This document shows positions 1 to 6,476 of a stretch of 6,628 bases of DNA, in pieces. Origin of the DNA: Euryarchaeota archaeon TMED117 (GTDB taxonomy: Archaea; Thermoplasmatota; Poseidoniia; Poseidoniales; Poseidoniaceae); NCBI GenBank assembly GCA_002171315.2, contig NHFS02000006.1, positions 13,930-20,557 of the forward strand, given 5' to 3'. Position 1 is the stretch's first letter; each line of letters starts with the position of its first letter. Both the position numbers and the translations under genes were made by a program. The notes under the pieces were generated by a model, which was given only the letters and a program-made list of their open reading frames with translations, was not told where the DNA came from and searched no databases.

Positions 1-132
1 CAAGAGGAGAGGCAAGAGATATCAAAAAAATGAATTGGAGGAAAAACACCGTGAAAAGACGACTGGAAGATGTTCGACTCATGGTTGGTGGCACCGAAGG
101 AACTTCAAAGGTGTTTGGTATGTTTGTGAATA
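1..132. other. Unassigned left edge, possible end of an upstream gene
   Basis: No gene can be assigned here with confidence. All three plus-strand frames enter open from the left edge. Frame 1 stops at 31-33, so it could be the hydrophilic tail of a rightward gene. Frame 3 stays open to 245 and has an excellent GGAGG at 37-41, nine bases before a GTG at 51; most of its codons begin with a purine, as real genes tend to. It would, however, run 113 bp into the antisense of the hydrolase gene and become hydrophobic there. Frame 2 stays open to 472 and gives a basic, Trp-rich stretch with Cys24, His27 and Cys42 (counting from base 2) before it too enters antisense sequence. The sequence to the left of the window would settle which, if any, is real. 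Confidence 0.3.
24..46 (-). terminator. Possible oligo-T terminator for the MBL-fold gene
   Basis: Read on the minus strand, a run of five T (46-42) is followed by a run of seven T (30-24), about 90-110 bases past the stop codon of the leftward hydrolase gene. Archaeal RNA polymerase can terminate on T-rich tracts without a hairpin, so this is a plausible stop site. No stem was seen in front of it. The tracts could equally be incidental lysine codons of a rightward gene. Confidence 0.25.
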
Positions 133-870
133 CTACAACCAAGGAATTTCGTCCGGAATTTCTGCAAATATATTTGCTGGTAATGCAACTTTTATTTTTG
201 ATACAGAACCCAATTTTTCCGCAGATTCATTCTGCCATTTCATAAACTCTTCAAATGAACTCATGGCTAAGATAGGATTATTTTCTCGATTCCAACCAAG
301 GGTTTGGAGTTCAGTATTAGGTGGTTCGTGTCCACTACAAACAAGAGTATCCTCTGGAAAGCGTTTGAGAACTTCTAAGGAAGACCAATGTTGTTCTAGA
401 CGACCACTCGGTAAATCATCTCTACCGACACCTGCTTCCCCATTGAAGAAGAAATCACCAGTGAAAATGTGATTATCGGTTTCGATAATCATTGAATCCT
501 GAGTATGTCCGGGAACATGATGGAAAGAAAATTCAATTCCAGCAATATTGAGAACAGTGGACTCATCGACATAGAGCGTTACGCCAAGAGATGCAGTGTC
601 TTTCCACATGATGTAAGGGACATCTTTGTCTCTAGAGAGAGAAAAACACGCAGTAATATGATCGGCATGAGTATGGGTAGCCATACACGCAATAAGAGTC
701 AGTTCACGTTCTCTAAGAATTGATTCATAGTGTTCAATATGATCCCAAACTGGGTCGATTAAAATCGCATCTTCACCATTGCTGACAAGATAGGCACATG
801 CCCAACCACTAGGACGTATATCTTCGACCTGCATGACTTGGGGTGGCAAAACATCTACTTCAATCCTCAC
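133..870 (-). CDS. MBL-fold hydrolase, persulfide dioxygenase (ETHE1)/glyoxalase II-like
   Basis: This is a 245-residue metallo-beta-lactamase-fold enzyme, probably soluble, with no signal peptide or membrane segment. The metal-site motifs are all present: THTHADH at residues 65-71, GHT with His122, GD with Asp139, and GH with His181. In ETHE1 a single iron is held by the equivalents of His66, His122 and Asp139; glyoxalase II enzymes use the full set for two metals. The GVGRDDLPSG stretch (147-156), the NNPIL near 197-201 and the ALPAN near 229-233 resemble the ETHE1 branch more than plain glyoxalase II. A sulfur-persulfide oxidising role is therefore inferred, not shown. The start is the GTG at 870: an in-frame TAA lies three codons upstream, and no Shine-Dalgarno is visible. 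The next in-frame start is Met13, which would cut into the first strand. The gene is divergent from the Nudix gene across 46 bp. Confidence 0.88.
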   Translation of the reverse strand: MRIEVDVLPPQVMQVEDIRPSGWACAYLVSNGEDAILIDPVWDHIEHYESILRERELTLIACMATHTHADHITACFSLSRDKDVPYIMWKDTASLGVTLYVDESTVLNIAGIEFSFHHVPGHTQDSMIIETDNHIFTGDFFFNGEAGVGRDDLPSGRLEQHWSSLEVLKRFPEDTLVCSGHEPPNTELQTLGWNRENNPILAMSSFEEFMKWQNESAEKLGSVSKIKVALPANIFAEIPDEIPWL

Positions 871-872
871 GC

Positions 873-880
873 TATTTTAG
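873..880 (+). promoter_or_regulatory. TATA-like element for the Nudix gene
   Basis: TATTTTAG is centred about 41 bp before the Nudix ATG. With the usual archaeal spacing of about 26 bp from TATA to transcript start, it would give a 5' leader of roughly 15 bases. The rtcB gene and the small coiled-coil gene have similar elements at nearly the same distance, which supports the call. The whole divergent gap is only 46 bp, so this promoter and that of the leftward hydrolase must overlap and could influence each other. A purine-rich GAGGAG at 899-904 may serve as a weak ribosome binding site, though its 12-base spacing is long. Confidence 0.4.
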
Positions 881-916
881 ACGAGATTTGATGAGGGAGA
901 GGAGATACGGTAAACC

Positions 917-1645
917 ATGCATCCTCCAGAAGTTGTTTATTTGGAGCACGATGGCAAGTTGCTACTTGTCAATGAATCTGGTAAAGGACCCCAGCCATGT
1001 GTTATGGGTCGAAAAGATACCTCCAATGGACTCCGTTTTCCTACAAAAGATGAGATTGATGAAATGAATATTGAATGGGAGGTTGAACGAACGACAGATA
1101 TCAATTTCGATCAATCGAAGTTCAAAGTAATCCATGGTATGCCTAACATCGATTGGCCTTCGCACTGGACTTGGAAAGATGAAGTCATCTCAGACAATTC
1201 GGTCCATCCTATCGTCCGTGAGGCTGTCTATCGTTCCATCCATCGGCTTGTTTCCAAAGTCATCATCCAAAACCAACAAAATGAAGTGCTAATGGCTAAA
1301 GTTGAACGTGGCTTTTTCAAAGGATATTGGTCATTACCTGGCGGTTATATGAACCATAGTGAAGAGCCAGCGCAAGGATGTGTTCGCGAGACCTATGAAG
1401 AACTCGGAATCTCCGTAAAGGTCGATGATAGAAAACCAGTTATTACTCAGAGATCATTCCATAGAGACGGGATATCCTTCATGAGTTTCACATACTTTTC
1501 AAAATGGAATGGTGAAATTTCAGAATTGAAATTGAAGGAAGGTGAAATAGCGGAAGCAAAATGGTTCTCAATTACAGAGGCACTGGCCAATGCAGTATCC
1601 GAATTTGATCATATTGCAATCGAATCGATCATTCTTCAAGATTGA
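917..1645 (+). CDS. Nudix hydrolase with an unrecognised N-terminal half
   Basis: This 242-residue protein has two parts. The C-terminal part (about 112-242) is a Nudix domain. The Nudix box is at 143-165, matching Gx5Ex7REUxEExGU (Gly143, Glu149, Arg157-Glu158, Glu161-Glu162, Gly164) with Thr159 in the first hydrophobic slot. Nudix enzymes split nucleoside diphosphates linked to another group, using magnesium held by the REUxEE glutamates; the substrate cannot be read from the box alone. The first ~110 residues are not a Nudix fold I recognise: they open with a short strand-like stretch, then a Trp-rich segment near 80-86 (WPSHWTW) and a helix near 98-112 leading into the domain. The ATG at 917 is preceded by an out-of-frame ATG at 891. 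The last 10 bp overlap the end of the convergent alaS gene. Confidence 0.87.
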   Translation: MHPPEVVYLEHDGKLLLVNESGKGPQPCVMGRKDTSNGLRFPTKDEIDEMNIEWEVERTTDINFDQSKFKVIHGMPNIDWPSHWTWKDEVISDNSVHPIVREAVYRSIHRLVSKVIIQNQQNEVLMAKVERGFFKGYWSLPGGYMNHSEEPAQGCVRETYEELGISVKVDDRKPVITQRSFHRDGISFMSFTYFSKWNGEISELKLKEGEIAEAKWFSITEALANAVSEFDHIAIESIILQD

Positions 1646-4485
1646 AGTAAATCCTTCGCTGCTTGCAAAGCATCATCCAATCCATCAGGATTTGACCCAC
1701 CACCTTGGGCCATGGTTGGTCGTCCACCGCCTCCGCCGTTTATGTGGGGGATAATCGAACGAAGAATTTCAACTGCATTATAACGTTCTGAGGCTATTGT
1801 CCCTTCAGTACAAGCAACCATCAACTTACCCCCTCCCTCGCGTGAACCTAAGATCGCAAGTGTTGGCTTCGAAGTATCCCGAGTTAATTCCTGGAGCATG
1901 GAAGTGAGTTGCTTCAAGTTACCATCAAGTTCCATGGCTACAACACGTACTCCATCGATTTCAAGAGAATCATCTCCACCTCCCGACGTTCTTAATCGAA
2001 CTATTTCTGCTTCGAGTTGTTCGATTCTCTTCTTTTGATCTTTCCACTCTCCGAAAAATCGTTCTGCTGTTTTAGGTAAATCTTCATTGGCTATTCCAAA
2101 GGTCTCAGATGCTTCTCTTAGTATCGAATCTTGAGAGCGTGCGTATTGAAGTGCTGCATCACCAGCAACAATGTGAAGCCGTTCAACACCGTCTTGAACT
2201 GCAGTTGAGCGAATTATTCTGATCGAACCAATTTGACCAGGTTCATCATGGTGAGTACCACCACACGCTTGTACGTCGTGATCTGAAATTCTCAATACGC
2301 GAATACTATTTCCTTTCGGAGCACCTCCTTGATACAAATCAAATCCGTGTTTTTTGTCTGCTTCATGGCGAGCTAGAACCGTTTTTTCTGTACGCGAAAC
2401 AATTCCAAGTACTTCGTTTGCCAAAATTTCAATAGCATCTAAATCTTCTCTGTTTAGACGTCGATAGTGAGTAATGTCCAGTCGAGCAAGTTCAACTGAT
2501 TTGTTTGCGCCTGCTTGGTATATGTGTGGACCGAGAATTCTACGAGCCGCACCGCCTACGATGTGTACAGCAGTATGATGATCCATCAATTGCTTGCGTC
2601 GCTTCCAATCAATTGTTCCGTGGACTAAATCACCTATCGAGAGAGGGCCATCACATAAATGAACAATCAAATCACCTATTTTCTGGGTATCGAGTACGTT
2701 ACGAGTGACTGCATCTGTAGAAAGGGATCCATAGTCGCCTTCTTGCCCACCACCTTCCGGGTAAAAACAAGATTCAGCTAAGACGATGCCATGCGTTGCA
2801 TTTTCAGGCCCCATGCCTTCAATGAGTGGCAATGAAGCTAGTACGCTGGCATCGAAGGAACGTTGCTGTACGTCCTCATAGTACAGAGGAATCGTACTCG
2901 GTACGTTTGGAAGGTCTTCCACAATATCCTGTTGAACTGTACTTGAAGCAGCTTGTTTCGCCATAATAGCATGTCTTTCAGCCATTTCAGCAGAGAATCC
3001 AGTTCGAAGACGAAGATGATTCCATCCATTGTTCTTAGCGATGTTGATAACCATATCAGGAGGTAATCCGTGTGAATCATTGAGTTTGAATAAAAGTGCA
3101 TCTGGAAGTTCTTCTGAGGAAGAATCGATGGATCTAAGTTCTTGTTGAATCAGATTAGAACCCTTGCGAAGAACTTCTTTGTATCGGCTCTCTTCTAACT
3201 CCATGATTGTAATCAAGCCATCTTTGGTTTGCTTCATTTCATGACTGTTCATATTGACTTCAAGATGATGCTGAATCATTTCAGAAAGTGAAATTTCAAT
3301 CCCTAAATCATCTCGCATCCGAAGGGTTCTACGAGCCAACATTCGTGCAAGATACCCTGCTTTAGCATTGGAAGGAACCAAACCATCACCAAGCATGTGG
3401 CAAAGAGCATGTAGGTGATCAGGGATTGCATAGATACGAGACAAAGGTTCCGTAATTCCAATAAACTGTTCTTTTGTGATGTTGACATTTCTATCCTTCA
3501 ATCTCCCGATAAATAAGGCAGACAATTCATCAGCATCAACACCAGGTTCGATATTCATAATACCGTTTAGGCGACTCATTTCTCCTAACAGATGATTCAA
3601 ATCTAAATCAGGCCATTGTTCAGCAACGGTGGAAAATCCACTCATCTCTTTGAGCCATTGAACGGTTTGTGGATAAATAGCTTCGTAGATTGTCGGTGTA
3701 CCTGCTGCTGCCCAACAAAATCGCTCAAGCCCGTACCCTGTGTCAATGATTTGCAGTGGCATCTCTCTGTAACGATCTCCTTTGAGTTCAATATCGCCAT
3801 CTGAAGATTCTTCAAGATTCATGAAAACGAGGGTTGCAAGTTCCAAACCACCAACGATGACTTCAACCGCAGCACCTGCATTACCGCCTCCGCACCATGG
3901 ATTCTCAACGTAGGTTATCTCTGGAGCGTCGATTCCAAATGTTTCAGTCAACATAGAATGGCAATAGGCGACACATTCTTCCATCCAGTAGTAAGATTCG
4001 CCCTCATCAGGTCGATTAAAAACATGATGGGCCATCATTTCAAACGTGGTCAAGTGACGTCCAGAACGTCCAACAGCATCAACATCAGTTAAGCGAATAC
4101 ATGGTTGTGAAATGGTGAGTGGATTCGCAGGGGGAAGGACTTCTCCGGAAGTGACATGGGGTTGAAAATCAGCGATTGAAGCAATCGTAAGATGGATATC
4201 ATCTCTCCAACGTGCTAGGACTGGATAGGGTTCAATTCTGTGATGTTCAGACGATTCAAAGAATGACAAAAATGCTTCCCGCATCGAATCTTTTAGTTCT
4301 TTTCCACGCTGATCAAAGCCTGCAATAAGCGGTTTTCCGATGAACGTATACTCATCTTGGTGCGTGTCTCCACAAGTTTCCCGATTAGGATCACATGTCC
4401 AAAACCAAAGTTCGGTAATGGTACATTGTTTTCTAAAATAGCCGTTTTCATGAAAAACTGCTAAGTCAATCGCAGGTAAACTCAT
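1636..4485 (-). CDS. alaS: Alanyl-tRNA synthetase, archaeal type
   Basis: AlaRS joins alanine to tRNA-Ala in the cytoplasm and removes mischarged serine or glycine. The protein is 949 residues, slightly longer than the usual archaeal ~900. An N-terminal extension (1-60) carries a remnant of the archaeal cysteine motif. The class II catalytic core follows, with RWRDDIHLTIASIADFQP (92-109), the GRHLTTFEMMAHH region (142-154), GGGNAG (199-204) and motif 3 DTGYGLERF (248-256). The editing domain has HTAVH (His637, His641) and CGGTH (Cys741, His745), the four metal ligands of the AlaX/ThrRS-type fold, so proofreading should be intact. A short coiled coil (about 814-832) leads to the C-terminal domain with its GGGGGRPTMAQGGG signature (917-930). 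The start at 4485 follows an in-frame TGA four codons upstream and has GAGGG at 4496-4492 as a weak ribosome binding site. Oddity: two of the four usual N-terminal cysteines are replaced. Confidence 0.97.
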   Translation of the reverse strand: MSLPAIDLAVFHENGYFRKQCTITELWFWTCDPNRETCGDTHQDEYTFIGKPLIAGFDQRGKELKDSMREAFLSFFESSEHHRIEPYPVLARWRDDIHLTIASIADFQPHVTSGEVLPPANPLTISQPCIRLTDVDAVGRSGRHLTTFEMMAHHVFNRPDEGESYYWMEECVAYCHSMLTETFGIDAPEITYVENPWCGGGNAGAAVEVIVGGLELATLVFMNLEESSDGDIELKGDRYREMPLQIIDTGYGLERFCWAAAGTPTIYEAIYPQTVQWLKEMSGFSTVAEQWPDLDLNHLLGEMSRLNGIMNIEPGVDADELSALFIGRLKDRNVNITKEQFIGITEPLSRIYAIPDHLHALCHMLGDGLVPSNAKAGYLARMLARRTLRMRDDLGIEISLSEMIQHHLEVNMNSHEMKQTKDGLITIMELEESRYKEVLRKGSNLIQQELRSIDSSSEELPDALLFKLNDSHGLPPDMVINIAKNNGWNHLRLRTGFSAEMAERHAIMAKQAASSTVQQDIVEDLPNVPSTIPLYYEDVQQRSFDASVLASLPLIEGMGPENATHGIVLAESCFYPEGGGQEGDYGSLSTDAVTRNVLDTQKIGDLIVHLCDGPLSIGDLVHGTIDWKRRKQLMDHHTAVHIVGGAARRILGPHIYQAGANKSVELARLDITHYRRLNREDLDAIEILANEVLGIVSRTEKTVLARHEADKKHGFDLYQGGAPKGNSIRVLRISDHDVQACGGTHHDEPGQIGSIRIIRSTAVQDGVERLHIVAGDAALQYARSQDSILREASETFGIANEDLPKTAERFFGEWKDQKKRIEQLEAEIVRLRTSGGGDDSLEIDGVRVVAMELDGNLKQLTSMLQELTRDTSKPTLAILGSREGGGKLMVACTEGTIASERYNAVEILRSIIPHINGGGGGRPTMAQGGGSNPDGLDDALQAAKDLLQS

Positions 4486-4534
4486 AGGACGCCCTCATTC
4501 TTGGGGGTGTTCGTCTTTGCTTTCAATCCTCCCA

Positions 4535-4542
4535 CAAATATG
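4535..4542 (-). promoter_or_regulatory. TATA-like element for alaS
   Basis: On the minus strand this reads CATATTTG, centred about 54 bp before the alaS ATG. An archaeal transcript start ~26 bp downstream would leave a leader of about 28 bases, enough to contain the GAGGG at 4496-4492 that sits seven bases from the start codon. It nearly touches the proposed rtcB element on the other strand, so the two genes would compete for or share the same 103-bp control region. Confidence 0.35.
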
Positions 4543-4545
4543 AGG

Positions 4546-4552
4546 AAAATAT
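4546..4552 (+). promoter_or_regulatory. TATA-like element for rtcB
   Basis: AAAATAT is centred 40 bp before the rtcB ATG. The usual archaeal spacing would place the transcript start near 4575, which is almost exactly where an inverted repeat begins that encloses the start codon. No Shine-Dalgarno lies before the rtcB ATG, which fits a short-leader transcript. Confidence 0.4.
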
Positions 4553-4575
4553 CGGAAATCATCAAATGAATGATG

Positions 4576-4642
4576 TCGAACGACAAGCATGGATGCCGAG
4601 TGGATGAACCATGTGGATACGTCCACTCCTGGTGTCGTTCGA
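4576..4642 (+). repeat. Perfect 10-bp inverted repeat around the rtcB start codon
   Basis: TCGAACGACA at 4576-4585 is the exact reverse complement of TGTCGTTCGA at 4633-4642. In the rtcB mRNA the arms could form a 10-bp helix with a 47-base loop holding the ATG at 4589 and the first ~15 codons. The left arm also belongs to a small palindrome (TGTCG-AA-CGACA, 4574-4585) that could be a protein-binding site in DNA. One 10-bp match of this kind is expected by chance somewhere in a window of this size, so only its position makes it notable. Confidence 0.35.
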
Positions 4643-6064
4643 ATCAAGGCATTTGGAAAAATGAAGGTCGATGCTGCCCTCATTGCAACGATGAATGAAA
4701 TTGAATCATACCAAGACGGAAGAGGACCTAAGCAATTACTCAATGCCGCACAACTTCCAGGTATTGTTGGAACCGCTTGGGGCATGGCAGATTGGCATTA
4801 TGGATACGGCTTACCAATAGGCGGTGTCGTAGCAACAGATGTCAATCATGGAGAGCAAGGAGGTAGTATTTCACCAGGTGCAGTTGGATTTGACATTAAT
4901 TGCGGTGTGCGTGCGGTTGCTCTCAACTTGAGTGTGGATGAAATTCCTAACCTTACAAAACTCGCCTCAAGATTGAACGGGAGAATTCCTGCAGGCGGCT
5001 CAGGAAAAGGTGGAGTCAAAATGACCTCACAACAACTTGAATCGGTCTTACGAGGTGGTTTAGATGAACTCGATACCATTGACGTAAGCGCTTATCATGG
5101 AAAGGGAACCGTTGAATCGGATGGTTCTTTCGAAATCGATGAAGTATCAATAAGTGAACGCGCAAAAAATAGAGGGTTAAAGGCTCTAGGAACGTTAGGA
5201 AGTGGAAATCACTTCCTTGAACTTCAAAGAGTTTCGGAAATTGCTGATGAGAAAACATCCCGTGCTTGGGGTGTAGAATCTGATCAGGTCATTGCGATGA
5301 TTCATTCTGGCTCTCGCGGATTGGGTCACCAAGTCTGCAGCGATCATATCCATAACCTAGAGATGAGACTTAAGCAACGTGATGGCTACTGGGTTGACGA
5401 AGAATGGGGGTATGAATTACCTGATCGTCAGTTAGCTGCAGCCCCAATTCATTCAAAGGAAGGCCAATCGTACCTAAACGATATGAAAACAGCAGCTAAT
5501 TATGCGTTTGCAAATCGTGCAGTACTAGCACATCGTTTATGCCTTGGATTGAAAGCAGAACTTGGCAATAGTGTTGATTTAACTACAATTTATGATGTAT
5601 CTCACAACATAGCGAAGATAGAAGACCATCAGATTCACGGTGTTAATTGTACATGTGTAGTCCATCGAAAAGGAGCGACAAGAGCATTTAGTGGCGATAA
5701 AATGAGCACTCATGATGTTTTCAAACAAACCGGACAACCTGTACTTGTCCCTGGAGATATGGGGAGAGGCTCATGGATCATGGCAGGTCCAGTCAGCGGA
5801 CAAAACATAGCCTTTGGCAGTGCATGCCATGGTGCTGGAAGAGCAATGTCGCGAACAGTTGCCAGAAAAACAATCGACCCTGAGATTCAAAAAAATGAAC
5901 TTGACGAGCAAGGAGTTATTGTACACGCTGCAACAAAGAATATACTCTCTGAGGAAGCCCCTGCTGCTTACAAGAATGTCGATAATGTAATCGAAAACAC
6001 TCATGCTGCAAATCTAGCAAGACCTGTTCTTCGCTTGGAGCCTATAGCGGTGATTAAAGGATAA
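4589..6064 (+). CDS. rtcB: tRNA-splicing RNA ligase RtcB
   Basis: RtcB joins RNA ends bearing a 2',3'-cyclic phosphate or 3'-phosphate to a 5'-OH, using GTP and manganese; in archaea it seals tRNA halves after intron removal. The protein is 491 residues, close to the family's ~480, and complete. Expected active-site residues are present: Asp102 and Cys105 in FDINCG, Asn207-His208 in GSGNHF, His239 in IHSGSRG, His339 in YDVSHN, and the guanylylated His414 in CHGAGRAMSR (411-422). The C-terminus ends in the typical LEPIAVIKG. No intein interrupts it, although some archaeal RtcB genes carry one. The ATG at 4589 is the first start after an in-frame TGA at 4571; Met6 is an alternative. No archease gene, the usual activator, adjoins it. 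The gene is divergent from alaS, and its stop codon abuts the stop of the small minus-strand gene. Confidence 0.97.
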   Translation: MDAEWMNHVDTSTPGVVRIKAFGKMKVDAALIATMNEIESYQDGRGPKQLLNAAQLPGIVGTAWGMADWHYGYGLPIGGVVATDVNHGEQGGSISPGAVGFDINCGVRAVALNLSVDEIPNLTKLASRLNGRIPAGGSGKGGVKMTSQQLESVLRGGLDELDTIDVSAYHGKGTVESDGSFEIDEVSISERAKNRGLKALGTLGSGNHFLELQRVSEIADEKTSRAWGVESDQVIAMIHSGSRGLGHQVCSDHIHNLEMRLKQRDGYWVDEEWGYELPDRQLAAAPIHSKEGQSYLNDMKTAANYAFANRAVLAHRLCLGLKAELGNSVDLTTIYDVSHNIAKIEDHQIHGVNCTCVVHRKGATRAFSGDKMSTHDVFKQTGQPVLVPGDMGRGSWIMAGPVSGQNIAFGSACHGAGRAMSRTVARKTIDPEIQKNELDEQGVIVHAATKNILSEEAPAAYKNVDNVIENTHAANLARPVLRLEPIAVIKG

Positions 6065-6280
6065 TCACATGCACATATTTGCCATTGGTTGACCAGATGT
6101 TGGAGCTGCACCTGAGTGGACCCCATCTGGCTCTTCAACAATGATAGATAATAAGGTGTTAACTAGTTCTTTCAGATCATCAACTTGAGTCTGTAATTCC
6201 TTCACTCGTGCACGCATATCGCCCTTCTTTTCAGTAGATTCTTTCATTCCCATCCCATCCGAAGAAGTTGCCTTCTTCAT
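6065..6280 (-). CDS. Small coiled-coil protein of unknown function
   Basis: I do not recognise this 71-residue protein. Residues 1-22 are charged and Met/Lys-rich, likely disordered. Residues ~23-50 show a hydrophobic repeat (Val26, Leu29, Val33, Leu36, Val40, Leu43-44, Ile46-47) typical of a short amphipathic helix or coiled coil, so dimerisation is likely. The tail (51-71) is Gly/Pro/Ser/Met-rich with one cysteine near the end. There is no signal peptide or membrane segment. It is probably real: it fills the gap between rtcB and the tRNAs, a good TATA element lies 43 bp upstream, and the helical pattern is coherent. Met10, Met12 and Met22 are other possible starts; no Shine-Dalgarno was seen. 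Its stop codon touches the rtcB stop with no gap. Confidence 0.6.
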   Translation of the reverse strand: MKKATSSDGMGMKESTEKKGDMRARVKELQTQVDDLKELVNTLLSIIVEEPDGVHSGAAPTSGQPMANMCM

Positions 6281-6318
6281 TCAAAAGTCGATATCGAAGC
6301 CTCTTAATGTTTAGGGGA

Positions 6319-6326
6319 GAATATAC
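6319..6326 (-). promoter_or_regulatory. TATA box for the small coiled-coil gene
   Basis: The minus strand reads GTATATTC, centred about 43 bp before the ATG at 6280 and about 23 bp past the 3' end of tRNA-Thr. A start site ~26 bp downstream would give a leader of about 17 bases. This is one of the clearest TATA-like sites in the window and the main non-coding support for the small gene being expressed separately from the tRNAs. Confidence 0.45.
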
Positions 6327-6348
6327 CTCAAAATTCTGGTTTGTTAAG

Positions 6349-6423
6349 TGGAGCCACCGGCGAGAATTGAACTCGCGACCTCCTCATTACCAATGAGGTG
6401 CTATACCGCTAAGCCACGGTGGC
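6349..6423 (-). tRNA. tRNA-Thr (anticodon GGT)
   Basis: A full cloverleaf is visible on the minus strand. The acceptor stem GCCACCG pairs with CGGTGGC, a short D arm GCT/AGC is present, the anticodon stem is CCTCA/TGAGG with loop TTGGTAA, and the T arm is GCGAG/CTCGC with loop TTCAATT. The anticodon GGT is at 6391-6389 and decodes ACC and ACU. The discriminator base is T (6352), followed directly by an encoded CCA (6351-6349). There is no intron. The gene has its own TATA box about 29 bp upstream. Confidence 0.96.
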
Positions 6424-6448
6424 GTAACCCGAGCCACCAACAATGCCG

Positions 6449-6456
6449 ATATAATC
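6449..6456 (-). promoter_or_regulatory. TATA box for tRNA-Thr
   Basis: The minus strand reads ATTATATC, centred about 29 bp before the first base of the mature tRNA and preceded by purine-rich GCGAAGCG, which could act as the TFB-recognition element. The spacing predicts a transcript start within a few bases of the tRNA 5' end. It lies in the 53-bp gap between the two tRNA genes, so tRNA-Thr is probably transcribed on its own rather than only by read-through from tRNA-Ser. Confidence 0.6.
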
Positions 6457-6476
6457 GCTTCGCGTAACTAAAGAGA

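Noticed and set aside
2838..3101. Minus-strand 87-codon frame inside alaS in another frame
   Set aside because: The alaS frame is continuous and conserved through this region, so this is a shadow and not a separate gene or frameshift.
4466..4498. A 10-codon upstream ORF (ATG at 4498, minus strand) overlapping the alaS start out of frame
   Set aside because: It has no ribosome binding site, and the alaS ATG has the better-placed GAGGG; such short frames are common by chance.
4519..4533. CTTTCAATCCTCCC resembles the end of some archaeal CRISPR repeats
   Set aside because: It occurs once only, with no spaced copies anywhere in the window, and it lies in the short alaS/rtcB promoter gap.
4495..4785. 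Minus-strand frame of 96 codons over the 5' part of rtcB
   Set aside because: It is antisense to the strongly conserved RtcB N-terminus and looks like no known protein; it is a shadow frame.
4877..4910. Possible intein insertion point near the RtcB FDINCG motif
   Set aside because: The reading frame passes from FDINCG straight into the following conserved residues, and the total length of 491 leaves no room for an intein.
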